From contig CM022666.1 in the NCBI GenBank assembly GCA_012295275.1, positions 1 to 64,000 on the forward strand: a stretch of DNA of 64,000 bases, given 5' to 3'. Below, piece after piece: positions 26,017 through 38,579 of the stretch (its first letter is position 1; each line of letters opens with the position of its first letter). Origin of the DNA: Chrysomallon squamiferum. Taxonomy: Eukaryota; Mollusca; Gastropoda; Neomphalida; Peltospiridae. Both the position numbers and the translations under genes were made by a program. A model generated the notes under the pieces. It worked only from the letters and a program-made list of their open reading frames with translations. It was not told where the DNA came from and ran no database searches.

Positions 26017-27525
26017 TTTTATATTTTTATATTCATATGATTAATAACACATGACAATAACTCAATGGATTGAAATAGTGACCATCCTCTGACAGACATG
26101 AATTAATTCATATTTTACAGCTATGTTAGGCATGTTTTTGTTTCTGAAGGAACACAGAGCTAATTACTAATGATAACAAGAGTTCCTTTAGACAGGAAAA
26201 CAAAAAACTTAGCCTTTGAGAAACCAATTATAAAATTCTGGCTGGAATGGGCAAAATTTCAGCGGCTACACTGAATAAGAATAATATCTTGACTCTAAAA
26301 GTCTTATTCAAATCTTCTGACAACCATGAATAAAGGAAAAATATTTTCTTAATCCTCTAATAATGTTCATAGTTATCAATATGTTGTTTAAAAAATAACT
26401 GCATAATAATAAAGAAATAAACAAAACATAAAAAAATATTTTTGTTCAGCAGAGAGCTTTAGATAGGGATTGCCGTAGTTACTAGGAGCAATAAGGGATT
26501 CAAATAAACTAATGAATGCGTTAGTATCAAGGACTTATGTACAAAGTAATGTGCATAATTGCTGAAACATATAAATTGTTTTAATATAAACCCTGACATT
26601 TGAACTGACTTTAACATCACTTACTGTCCAGTTCGTACATCCCAAACAGAGACTGTGTGGTCAAATGAGCCAGTGATAAACTGAGAACCAGTCGAGTTGA
26701 ACGACAAAGATATTATTTCTGCTGAGTGACCCTGAAAGATTAAAATGTGGTGAAGTAAAATTAGATATTTATATACAGTTGTATACAAAGGATTGACAGA
26801 CATACAGACATGAACACACACACACACACAGACAGGCATGGACATTGCTTATATATATTCTTTCTCAACAGACAAGTACACACTGACCCTATGCACACAC
26901 ACAGATCCAATCATTCTAAAACAAACATATACACACCAACATACAAAAACAACTGTGTAATAAGTAAATTCATACATTTAAAGTTTGTAATTCAGTCCCA
27001 GTTTCAACATCCCACAGTTTGGCTGTTGTGTCCATGCTACCTGAAGCCAGAATAGAACTGGATGGATTGAATCCTAGACACACCTGTAATAAAATAATAT
27101 CACAGTAATAATTAATGTAACAATCATCTAAGTTTAATCATTTTAATGCAGCTGTAAAAACCTAAGTATGTCCTTCCCACATCTTCCTGTCATGTGCTAT
27201 TCTCTGATAGGCTGCTCCTTTCCTGTGCTCATCCATTTCCTCCCTCTGTTGTCTCATTTTGGTGAACCATTTGTTATTCTGTATTCCACTGACATGCCCT
27301 ATCCAGGTCCACTTCCCTCTTCCAGCCACATACATCATCTTTGTTTTCTCTTACCCTTGTTTTTCAGTCCTCATATGTGATATTTAACATACTTCTTTCA
27401 GGCTTTCTCTCTGTATATGTTAGTTTGTTCTTTGCATACTTAGCTAGTAAAAAATAGTATACTCTCTCTCTCTCTCTCTCTCTAATACATATACACACAC
27501 ACACACATATATATCTATCTATATA

Positions 27526-27607
<82 letters not shown>

Positions 27608-30543
27608 TATACATACACAAACACACACAGATACATACATATATATTTATTTACCATCGATAAATTAATAAATATTATGTTGAAATATTTACAATCCAAC
27701 CTAACACTAACAGATGCTAAAAATGTATGATTATATTAGAATTATTAAAATTTACAAGTTTTTCTGAAATTTATAATTTTACTGTTAACACTGATCTTAC
27801 AATCTCTGCAGTGTGACCTCTGAATGTGTGATAACATTTCCCTGTCTCTGCACTCCACAGTTTACTTGTCTTGTCAAATGAGCCTGTCGCAATTTTATCA
27901 CTGAAATAACAAAACATATTGTGATAAGTACAGAATAGATAATGGATATTTTCATGGATTCAAATCATGGATTCATACTGCTTGTAATAAGCTTCACCTT
28001 GCTACCACTCCTATCTCCATAATTTGCTTGGTTACAAAGATATACAGAGTTGAATATCTGTAACCATGGATAATGCTCAGCAAAGTTGACTAAGTATGGA
28101 GGTAAGGGAAGCATCTGTACACAATACAAATTCATGATTATTTCATATTGGGTTTGTTAGATTATATTTTTATGTATATAATTATTTAAGTTGGGCTTTA
28201 AATTTAATGTAGTAGCTGATGCAGTCTCCTTCTACTTTGTCTTCTGTGCTGCTAATTTTCTCTTAAGAAGCAAAAGCAATAATAATAAATAATAAATACA
28301 TACAGACACAATAATACCCATCAACAAAAATAAACAGAATATTCCATATAAACACATTATTCTGATCAACATAAAATTTACATCACTATCAAAGGAGAAA
28401 GATAATGTCTTTGAAAACAAGTGAACATACCCATATGGATTGTTAAAGGCAATGGCGTACACGACATTTCTGTGTCCTTCTAAAGTGTGCAGCTCTTCGC
28501 CAGACGCAGTGTCCCAGATTTTACACGTTCTGTCATAACTTCCTGTGATAAAACTTAAAAATAAATTAAACAGAGATCAGTGGTAAAACATAAAGAGATA
28601 AAACAAAAAAATAAAATAAAATAAAATAAAATCACTAAAAAACCTTGAAAACAAAATTACAGATCATCTGTTATAAATACCACCCCAACAGCAAAAGAAA
28701 AAAAATCAACAATAAAAATAAAACAGTCTGTTTCAACTAATCATGATAAGTTAAACAGAATAAAAAAATAATAAAATATAACTGTATAATTTTATAATAT
28801 GACAAAATTATGCATGTAGCTGTGTGCCTGCCATAATTTCCAATGAAAAAGTTTTAAAAATAATAATAATACATGTACTGTAAAGTGATGAATGTGTTAA
28901 TGATCACGTTTAAATTGATTAATGAAAGTGTGTGTCTACACTGATCAATGGTACAGTGTGTGTGTCCAGTTTACAGCATTAAAACAATTTATAATATATC
29001 ATACCGAAAAATATATCACCAATGATAAATTTATTAAACTGCAATGACAATTTCTTAAATATATAACTAACTCATCCAACATTACAAGTGATTATATATT
29101 AAAACTCTATTAAAACTCCATTAAAACATTTTCTTCTTGAAAAAAAAAATGCATTATGAATCTAAAGCCTCTGTCTTTGCCTTATTACATAAAAAATGTA
29201 AAAAAAAATTATCTTTTGATAATGGTTTTATACTGTATATGTTTTCAGTGCATGTTTGTGCACACAAGTTTGCATGAAAAATAAAACCAAATTAAACATG
29301 GAGAATTTAACTCACCAAGAACCTGATTTGTTGAAAGCTACATTTGTCAGTGGAAGAATATGAGCTCTTAGTACCTGTAAAATATTAACAATGCATGATA
29401 TAATATTAACAGCAAATAATAATATAATAACAATGATGCAGTATAATTAGAGAATACTGACAATAAGTAAAACAATGCTAACAATAAACAATTATTAATA
29501 ACGGATCAGATTATTAATAAATGTAATTGATAACAAGAGGTAATGCTAAAATTAATTTAGTTTAACATGAGTTTATTATTTAGAATAAAACACTTTAACA
29601 AGAGCGCACCAAGGAAGAACTGTGGATTCTTTGACTTAGTAAACGATCTATCAGTGGGCCATAATGAAAGTGAGTGTATTTCACTGGTAAATGGTAGTTT
29701 TTGTCAGAGTAAACTGGTTTATCACTCACCCTTCTTCATTTACTTTCTGTCATTTACCTCATGCCATATTATGATAAAATTATCTGTGCAGTATTTCAGA
29801 ATAGGGTTTTATAACAGGGGCCAAAAAATTAGTTTTTCATTATAGTTCATGGTTATAATATTGAGTGAGATTAATATTCATGATGAATTTACAATTATTG
29901 CTTTGACTGCAGCCCTCAGTTAATGTAATGTAATGTAAAATAAAGTAAAGCAATTTAATGTAATGTAAAGAAAAGTAAAGTAAAGTAATGTAAAGTAATG
30001 TAATGTAATGTAATGTAATGTAAAGTAAAGTAAAATGAAATAACAGAAAATAACAGAAAAGTAATAATGAAATAATATAAATCTTGCTTATTATCAAAAA
30101 ATAAACTTGGACAGCAGTCAACCCTGTTAAAACTTTCTGTATGAGTCTGTGTAAAGGTATATACATAAATATGTTATTTACTTACCTTGAACAGGTAATA
30201 ATGATGATCATCAGCATGAGAAAGTTTTTCCTGTAACCCTGAATACTCGTTAAGAACAAAACTTGAAGAATTTTAAATATTAACTGCTGATAACTAATAT
30301 GTTTCATAGATTAATTTTTTTTTAAATAAATTGGTAAAAATATATTGTTATGGATAAATATTTGAAATTAGCTATTCGAAACAGTTTAAAAAATCAAAAG
30401 AATCACTGCCAAAAACTTTATGCCCAACAACAGCAACATCTAAAAATTCATTTACTTCTCCATTAATGAAAATTATTTAGGTCAAATCCTGTCTAGTATG
30501 TAAATAATGGAATTCTTAAAATAAAAATAAGCTATTAAAAACA

Positions 30544-30579
<36 letters not shown>

Positions 30580-31909
30580 CAATTACAAATAATAGAATAA
30601 ACATTTATTAATGTAGATAACAAAAGATCAAAGGATACGTAAAATAAGTTTTCTAACTTGTTCTGCTTTTGTTGATGTGACCAGAGGTTCTTTTCTCATT
30701 ATCTCATCAACAACTACATCAACATCAGTTCTAAATTTAGAAAAAAATAATTAAATAAATAAAAATAAAGTTCATCAATGAAACATTAATAAATTTAGTA
30801 ATTATTAAAAATAAAAAATACAACAACAAAAAAATAAAATAACATTAGCATTCAAATATACTAAAGCAGGCACTACACATCAATCTTATAATGACCATAT
30901 GATGACAGGGATGCTCAACTGCTAAACAATATCCATATATACCAGTATGAATGGTAACAACTAACACCATTATGAAATGCTGGGAATTTTTTCAAATTAT
31001 TTTGGCGGAGAGTGGTTAGATGCTATTGCAAAACATTGCATTACAAAGGTGCATGGATTCATTAATTTGTGTTTTATGTCTGATACTGGCTTTTACATAT
31101 CAGTGTTGTGTTGGTGTCAATTCTATAGAATTCCACCCTTAGCCTGAAAACTGATCACTAAGCTACAATCCAACTAAAAATACATTAATAATGAAAATAA
31201 AACAAAAATGTTACTCTTGTCTAAGATCCAGCAAATCCACTGACTTTGTTTTCACACTTCCACCTTGTTCATACTCCAAAATGATACCTGAAACAAAATA
31301 CAAACTTTATTACATGCTTGAATATTTATAGAGTATTCTCTTTTAATGTTCTCATTATAATTTAGATACTTAAATTTAGATTAAAGACTAATCTTCTGAT
31401 AAGTTAATGAAATAATGCTATGTGTAATATTTTGTATTTACAAGTATATCTATTCTGATTTAATTAAACCAGAGAGCTGATAAAAAAAAAGAAAAAAAAA
31501 ACAAGAAAAAAAACAACAAACACCAAAAAACGATACTTCATTAAAGCGATGACATTTTCGTTACCATAGAAACCAAATAAACACAGGAAAAATATTGAAC
31601 TATGAAAAATTAATACCGAAACAGAATAATGTGGCTAACTGCATATTAGAATGATTTAATGCATGGATATTCAATAAGAAGTTTCGTGTTGCTTTCTTGT
31701 TCATATCCATAACGTTTTTATTCATATTCGAGAAGGGAAGTTCGACTGGCATTCCAGTCTGAGCTCGAGTTTGATTTATTTTATTGATAGAGACGATTTT
31801 AGAGAGCATCGTAGTCCGTATTAAAACGATACAACATTGCATAAAATATTATCATTCAGATAAATTTACCTGGTGGATAGTAGCGTAGTAGAAACCGTTT
31901 AAGCTTCAT
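23070..31909 (-). CDS. DAW1: DAW1, dynein assembly factor with WD repeats 1
   Basis: Cytoplasmic WD40 factor needed to assemble and deliver outer-arm (and other) axonemal dyneins to motile cilia, known as DAW1/WDR69/ODA16, an adaptor to intraflagellar transport. Thirteen exons: 31870-31909, 31215-31287, 30639-30730, 30186-30238, 29316-29374, 28431-28553, 27801-27900, 26976-27083, 26625-26731, 25083-25204, 24450-24622, 23806-23968, 23070-23104. They total 1248 nt with every junction in phase, giving 415 residues, the same length as the human protein as I remember it. Residues 1-90 are the conserved N-terminus ([14 protein letters not shown] start). Residues about 90-415 hold eight WD repeats with motifs such as [33 protein letters not shown] and [10 protein letters not shown]. 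The protein ends [10 protein letters not shown]. The exon 3 donor (gtatcc) is unusual; the others are ordinary. No frameshift or stop is seen, so it should be functional. Confidence 0.97.
24100..24260. repeat. 30-bp minisatellite in DAW1 intron 11
   Basis: About five copies of a unit made of ACACTGTTACAGAAATAGAT and AAACAACAAC, diverging towards both ends. Confidence 0.75.
25972..26022. repeat. (TTTA)n microsatellite in DAW1 intron 9
   Basis: Pure TTTA tetramers, about 50 bp. Confidence 0.95.
27463..27625. repeat. (CT)n, (AC)n compound microsatellite in DAW1 intron 7
   Basis: CT run at 27463-27483, then TA/CA-rich sequence and a long pure AC run at 27527-27597. Confidence 0.96.
29921..30040. 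repeat. (TAATG/TAAAG)n pentanucleotide tract in DAW1 intron 4
   Basis: TAATG, TAAAG and TAAAA pentamers in mixed order over about 120 bp. Confidence 0.9.
30546..30580. repeat. (AAT)n microsatellite in DAW1 intron 3
   Basis: About eleven AAT triplets. Confidence 0.92.
31560..31573. promoter_or_regulatory. X-box (RFX site) in DAW1 intron 1
   Basis: GTTACCATAGAAAC fits the X-box consensus GTTNCCATNRNAAC at every fixed position. RFX factors use this imperfect palindrome to switch on ciliary genes in animals. It lies about 300 bp downstream of the DAW1 start codon, in intron 1. A proximal intron position is less usual than a promoter position but is compatible with regulation of this gene. Confidence 0.55.
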
Positions 31910-32529
31910 CTTCGTAAAGATAGTGTACAGTATCCAGGAGCATTCAACATGTCGGAACACCGATTCCGGGATATGAACGAACGATAACTCTAGTGCAGTT
32001 TTCTATTAAACTTTTACAGCTACCGTAATCAGTTATAAATATAAACAAACAAACAAATAAATAAATAAATAAATAAATAAAATAATAAATAAATAAATAA
32101 TATCAGTTAGGAAATGCTAAATAAATACTAATCGTTAAAAATTATTTCTCCCACATTTCTGACAAAATCCACTATCATTTAAATGTGGTTATGACCCTGA
32201 ATCAATCATTCTGAGTCACTCCACTGGACTATTTTCAGTTTAAATCAGCATCAGACGATAATATATCAAAAATACTGGTTTATACATTAAGATGCATCGA
32301 AAGTTTTATATAAAAACTAAACGTTAAAATGAACCAGTGGTTTTCAATAACAGTATTATTACTACTACTACTACTACTACTACTACTATTAATATTGCTA
32401 TTACTGTTATTTCTAATAATAATTTAAAAAAAAAAAAATAATAATAATAATAATAATAATTTTAAACAGCGTTAAAGGATTCATTCGTTCTTTATTTTAA
32501 AATATATCAAAAGAATTAACACACACACA
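31910..32529. other. DAW1 upstream region with AATA and ACT/AAT repeats
   Basis: Presumed promoter side of DAW1. Contains AAATA runs at 32041-32100 and a CTA/AAT compound tract at 32362-32460. No other gene is seen. Confidence 0.55.
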
Positions 32530-33262
32530 CAGTGGTACCTCGACTTAAGAATTTAATTCATTCGGTGACCGAGTTGGTAACTCAATTTGTTCGTATATCA
32601 AATCAGTTTTCCCAAGTGAAATTAACTGAAATACCATTAATCCGTTCCAATCCCCTAAAAGTAAAAGCCATGCCTATTTTATTTTTTTATTTTTTATTTT
32701 TTTTGTTTTGTTTTTTGTAACGTATTTCTAAATAAGAAAAAAAAGGTGTTTATAAATGAAAAATACTGTATAAAAACAAAATAAAAGAGAATGTAAAGAA
32801 ATAAATTGTTTTTGTAAAGTGTACAGGGTTAGGGTTTCTCCATCTTTTCATGGACAGAGGTTCGCAGCTTAGAAATTATTTTAACGCCTTTGGCTGGAGT
32901 TATAGCCTTTATCAACTCCTTCTGCTTCAGTATGGTACATATCGTAGAAATACTACGTTGGTACTACTTGCAAGCTGAGTACACGCACACCTCGCTCGTG
33001 TTATTCTTTGATTTCATGCTTTAATTCAATGGACACCATCCGCTTCTTCTTCTCAGCACTGACCTTTGCACTCACTTTCTTAGGATCAATGGAAATTTGG
33101 CAAAATTCTGCACAAAACGCGAGCACAACACAACAGAGATGCTTAAACGGCGAGGTAACCACGTGTTGTAAACGAGAAAGACGCGGAATTGGCTCGCAAC
33201 ACAAAGCAAAAAGTCAACTGGGCGACTGCTCGTAACTCGGAAAACTCGTAAGTTGGGGCATA
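32530..33262 (-). mobile_element. Decayed pogo/Tigger-like DNA transposon
   Basis: The left end begins CAGTGGTACCTCGACTTA, the terminal repeat shared with the element at 44795. The right end has a worn reverse complement (CTCGTAAGTTGGGGCATA, near 33245-33262). Inside, the minus strand at about 32960-33100 reads SAEKKKRMVSIELKHEIKE, stop, HERGVRVLSLQV, which resembles the N-terminal helix-turn-helix of Tigger/pogo transposases; a stop codon already breaks it. It also shares the block TTTTAACGCCTTTGGCTGGA (one base different) with the shorter copy. Most of the transposase is missing. Confidence 0.75.
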
Positions 33263-33822
33263 TATACGTCTCTCCCTTATAGATCCCCGGGTTGTGTCAT
33301 TTTCCAGCTAATTCGACCTAGAGCACTGAGCCTCAAGGAACAAGAACTTATTCATATATACTGGCAATATTAACAACATAGGATTTCTCATAATGGTAAT
33401 GGTACGGTGGGGAGTTGCAAATGATTAGTTATGTAGTACAATTTTATTGCAATATAAGAACATTTTCAGAAAAAAATGTTCTGAATTTGAACCGACATGA
33501 AATGTGATAGATCTTGCTAAAACACTGTTACAACTCAATGAAGATTGATACCAAACTTACGATAATCATACCAGAAAAAACTATAAATATGGACATTTGA
33601 ATGATTATAAAATATTCTAACCTATTTTCACACATGCTACGCTATAAAGTTGGCTATACAGGTAAAAATGTTGTAATGCATCTAAAAATGCAATGAAAAT
33701 GAACTGCCATATAGAGCTACATTTAAACAGATGATAATGTATATAGAATATTGCTATGATTCTACATTTTCTGCTAAACAAATCTAAAATATATATGTTG
33801 TTCACAGTTTTCTTTGTGTCCA
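33263..33822. other. Intergenic, nothing recognised
   Basis: AT-rich sequence without exon-like segments. Confidence 0.5.
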
Positions 33823-34227
33823 CTAGTCTCTGTGCAGCTTTATTATTTTAAGATCTTTGTGCACATCCCCCAGCAGTGTTTGGCTTGGGAATTTTTGTGG
33901 AAGTCTTTTTTTAATTCTGATTAGGGCCTTTGGAATGGGTAGATTAGGACACATTCGCATTATCAGAACTACGGTGTTATGCGGGTGATTTATCAAACAC
34001 ACGATTGTCTGAAAAACAGGAGAATAGATCCAAATGTCCCTAGAGACATCAGTAACCTGTAATGTTATGTGTGATTCATGCTGTCTTGTACGCAAAAAAT
34101 ATTGTGCTCTTTCTGAACATCGAGTATGTTGAATGATGTGTGCGTCACTGGTCCACCCATATTTAACTGCAAAACCGTTTGATCCAGGAGGGGCCCTCCT
34201 GATCAGTGGTTGCAATAGTTGACACAA
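33823..34227 (-). CDS. Unrecognised 134-residue open frame, possibly repeat-derived
   Basis: An open frame of non-repetitive, fairly GC-rich composition compared with its flanks, which makes it look more like real or recently coding DNA than its neighbours. It has no signal peptide or membrane segment and I recognise no motif. It may be a fragment of a mobile element or a processed pseudogene. No splice partners were identified. Confidence 0.2.
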   Translation of the reverse strand: MCQLLQPLIRRAPPGSNGFAVKYGWTSDAHIIQHTRCSERAQYFLRTRQHESHITLQVTDVSRDIWIYSPVFQTIVCLINHPHNTVVLIMRMCPNLPIPKALIRIKKRLPQKFPSQTLLGDVHKDLKIIKLHRD

Positions 34228-34735
34228 CGTTCCCCATCAACACTGGCACAACTTTCCCCTTGTTGACCATTCCATATTAGGTCAGTGAATTTTTACTGAC
34301 AGAGATAATGTGAAAATAACACAATTCAGTAATAGTTACCTAAACTAGTTATCATATACACATTATGATTTCAGTATAATCTCTAAAGTGAGTACAAAGG
34401 AAATTCACAAACCTGCCTGGCTAAGATCGACTTTAGACACTAAAATTCATACTTTTCACCTTTGTTCTTCAGAAAAACCACATCAGTAATCATATCCACT
34501 CAGAGAGCCTGCAGTGGGGGTGGCACAACTTACCTCCTCCTCCCGTACAACAGCCCCTACCTTTACAGGGTCCAAAGCGTCAAAATTAACATTAATATTT
34601 TTCAATACTTGTTAAATATTAAATTTCCAATAACAAACATTCATAGTTTAGTACGCCATAGTATTATTTTATTTATTGACAGCAAGCGACAATATATATA
34701 ATTAGCACAGGGCCATTATGCTTGTGTGCAGAGAT

Positions 34736-34766
<31 letters not shown>

Positions 34767-35281
34767 ATGTTACCAAGCCACTGACACACCTATCCGTTTT
34801 AATAATTATCAGTATTCTAACAGTGTAACGTAGCATACAGATTATTTATTTAGATTATAGCTTTTTTTTTTTTGTTTCTAAAGAACTTCCTGGTATGACG
34901 AATATAAGTATTTATTATTGCAAATAAGTAAAATAACACAATAAACATTATATAGCAGAATTATCATGGCTTAAACATACAATGAGTCTATTCATTATGG
35001 TTCATATGGTGAGTATACTAAGCATAAGAGTTATGGTCTTACGTTAACAGTGTGTATGATCTAGTGGAGTCGGTATAAAAATGGTAGTATTTTAAGAATA
35101 TTTTAGGTTGTTTTTGTTGAAGTTATAGTGTTTGATAAAAGTCAAATTACAACAACAACAATTATTTTATTACCAGTAAAGGAAACACTTCTAAATAGTA
35201 TACGAATATATACTCTCTCTCTCTGTCTCTCTGTCTCTCTCTCTCAATCTCTCTCTTTTATCTCTTTCTTTCTTTCTCTCT

Positions 35282-35348
<67 letters not shown>

Positions 35349-35553
35349 ATATTCTTACTTTGTTTTCATAAAAATGAACATATCTGTATTTCAACAGTAA
35401 GAAACAACATATCTTTTCATTTATACTGATGTATTTCTGAAGATCTCTTATATTTATGCCATCCTTTATGCCATTTTTATATTCATATTAGATCCTTTTG
35501 TCACTTTTTTCTGATTTATTTTATTTTATTTTTATTTATTTATTCAGTAATAT

Positions 35554-35584
<31 letters not shown>

Positions 35585-36205
35585 TTGGTTTTTTTTTTTT
35601 TTTTCTTTTATCTCCAAAGTAATTAAATTTGTGTAGAATCATGACTATACAGCAGTTAAATGTTTTTGTTATTTTGATAACTTATGTTGCACATAATGTG
35701 TTTGGAAGATGACAGTGTGGACAAGATGTTAGTCAGTTGTATAATAAATCACATTCAGAGATTTCACAGTATAATCTGAATATCATTTCAGTAATTAAAT
35801 GAAATTCCAAAATATATTAGTGATGCTTGAGTGTGTATGCATGCGTGTGTGCGTGCGTGCGCGTGTGTGTGTGCCCTCACACAAAAACTACATAAAGTTA
35901 TTACATTCTTTAATTCATGATACGACAGTATTATAGACAATGCATAACATAATGTATAGAATTGCTCATGAACAACCTTTCACCCAAATATATAAGAAAT
36001 AATTTTTTTATGTATGTATATATGTGGGAGTATATTTTATGTGTGTGTATGTATGCATGCATGCATATAAGTATTATTAAATTATATTCTGTGTATAAAT
36101 ATATAATAAAAGTATGTAAATCATTTTCTGATTATTGTATTAATAAATTTGTCTTTTACAAATAAGCTGTAAGCCTTTCCATATGATATAAAGATTGTAA
36201 ATCTG
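34228..36205. other. Intergenic with several microsatellites
   Basis: (AC)n at 34736-34762, CT-rich then AC at 35212-35348, (TTTA)n at 35553-35590 and a T run after it. No gene recognised. The 3 prime UTR of the minus-strand FAD-linked oxidase must lie in the right part. Confidence 0.55.
35212..35348. repeat. (CT)n(AC)n compound microsatellite
   Basis: Imperfect CT/CTTT run followed by a pure CT run and an AC run. Confidence 0.95.
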
Positions 36206-37080
36206 TTAAAAAATAAACAACGACAACGAAATTGTAACAAGAGGCCAGATGACGTCATGTGTGGCGGTGCTACCGACAGAACACGTGTTGGGAACAGGCG
36301 CGTCGTCCGATCCTACACAGTGATGACACCGCAGGACACTGTCAGGATCCCATCGTTGTTTGATCTTTAGTAATCTGTCGTAATTTCCTCCCCAAAACAG
36401 ATCCTTCCATTTTGGCAAGTCGTACGATGGTTCGTTGTAGTACACACCTTTCCCGTGCTTCACAAGGACGTCGTTTAGCCGGTGTCCTCCGTCTACCCCG
36501 GCCCAGTCGTGCCTAGAATCGGTCCACGCTGTGTAACATGACATGGACAGTAGCGCTGACCGGAAGTCTGGAGACACAGACGTATAGGTGTTTCCTTCCG
36601 AAGCTTTCCCTAATCAGAAAACAAAAGGTACAATGAATATTTATAAAATATTTAGTATAAACGAAAACTGAGTATTCAGTCATCTATTTATCGTGAAAAT
36701 AAATAAGATCATTATATGAAAATGTATCGTCAAGCCATTAAGTTACTAAGACATCACAGAAAAACTACACAATAGTCGCACTCTACACGCCACTGCGCTG
36801 TATACCAGTTTACACAGACAAACTAATTCTCCTTGTTAGCTTTCCAGCGTTGTGATCCACATGTAAAGATTTTAATTCAATAGTTGTATTATTGCAGAAA
36901 CTGGGAATAAAATGGAAGGTAAAAAGTAAGGGTAAGCCGTCCCCCCTTTGCATACTCCCCTATTTCTGAATGAGATTTATTCATGGCTAGATGGCATAAT
37001 CCATAACGATGATTTGAGAGGAACTGAACGAATGCCTAACTATAATAAATAAAACATCTATTTAATAATTAATTAATTAA

Positions 37081-37166
<86 letters not shown>

Positions 37167-38441
37167 TAAAACATAAAAAAGACAATAACTGTTCCACATA
37201 TTTTTATGCTCGAATCAAATCCATAACCTAACATGCGAAAGATGTTACTATTATATCATTTAAAAAGTGCGTGTCCAAGTCAAAAAGCTGACGTGTGTTT
37301 TTGTTTAACGACCACAGTCATTCATTTTCAGACATTCTTCGTAGTAAGAGAACATGAGTTCTTTAGGATAAACCAGAGTTGTTGATTTTCTGTCAACAAC
37401 AAGTGATCTTATACATGCACCTTTCGACAGAGAGGACAGTACACACGAAGACATTTGACATCACAGTCGTTAGTACCCTGTAGGAAAGAATAATAATGAA
37501 TCTGGGCTGCGTTGCTAAAACAAATAGTTATCATATATTGCTTTACCAGTGGAAAAATAAAAGGTATGAAAACAAAACTTACCTCCAAGAATTGTTCCAA
37601 CACATCCATGTGCGTATGGCAATCCTTCAGTTGTCATGAGGGTTATCATCGAATCGACCCACGTGTCAAACTTGTGAGAATCGTTCGTAAGAAAGGATCC
37701 CGCCAGATAAGATCTAGCCGATGACTCGCTACTGTTAAAAATGTCCCAGAATTCGGTTTTATTGGTAATAGTTTTCAACTGATAAGGAGTAAAGTTGATA
37801 ACCTCATCAACTGCCGACCTAGATGGCAAATTCCATGGACCAAAATGAAGGAGAGCAAGTTGAACGAAACCCAGGTTATAAGGAGTTGAAGGAGTTTTGT
37901 GGTAGTTGTTGAAAATAAGATAACCTCCCCACTGAGGTGGAAGTTTTTTAATTATTTTAAACAATCCTTTCAGTATGTCTCTTCCATAAGGAATATTTTT
38001 GCTGATGAAAGAAAAATAATGGTTGCTGAAAACAAATTCTTGAGGTTTCTCGTGCAGTTTGTAAGTATAACTGATCACTACACCCCATACCCCTCCTCCA
38101 CCCCCTCTGATTGCCCACAGGAGGTCTCCATCACCTGTTATTTCGGTGTTTCCATTGCTTAAGTTTATAACTGTTTCTTGATCTCGAGCAGTAACTAGAC
38201 TTCCATTAACAGTTACTAGCTGTACCTCCAAAACATTATCAACTGCGAGACCAAGTGACCTTGACACTGGTGAGTGACCTCCACCTTGAGTGTATCCGCC
38301 AGGTGATACAGTCATGTCAGCACCGCCTACAATAACTCTGTCAAACTTTTGTACCTGAAATATAATAAAGAAACTAATCAATTAAATATACTAGCAAACA
38401 AATAAATAATAAAAAATTCAAATCTCTCCCGTCCTTTTCTC

Positions 38442-38479
<38 letters not shown>

Positions 38480-38486
38480 GACAGAG

Positions 38487-38579
<93 letters not shown>

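Noticed and set aside
31600-31842. 80-residue minus-strand frame in DAW1 intron 1
   Set aside because: Lies between two well-supported DAW1 exons and has no match to the conserved protein.
37409-37609. Possible extra exon of the FAD-linked oxidase encoding a CxxxCxxxxCxxC segment
   Set aside because: Joining at its acceptor gives a stop in the required phase, while exon 3 joins the last exon directly in frame and restores the expected BBE sequence.
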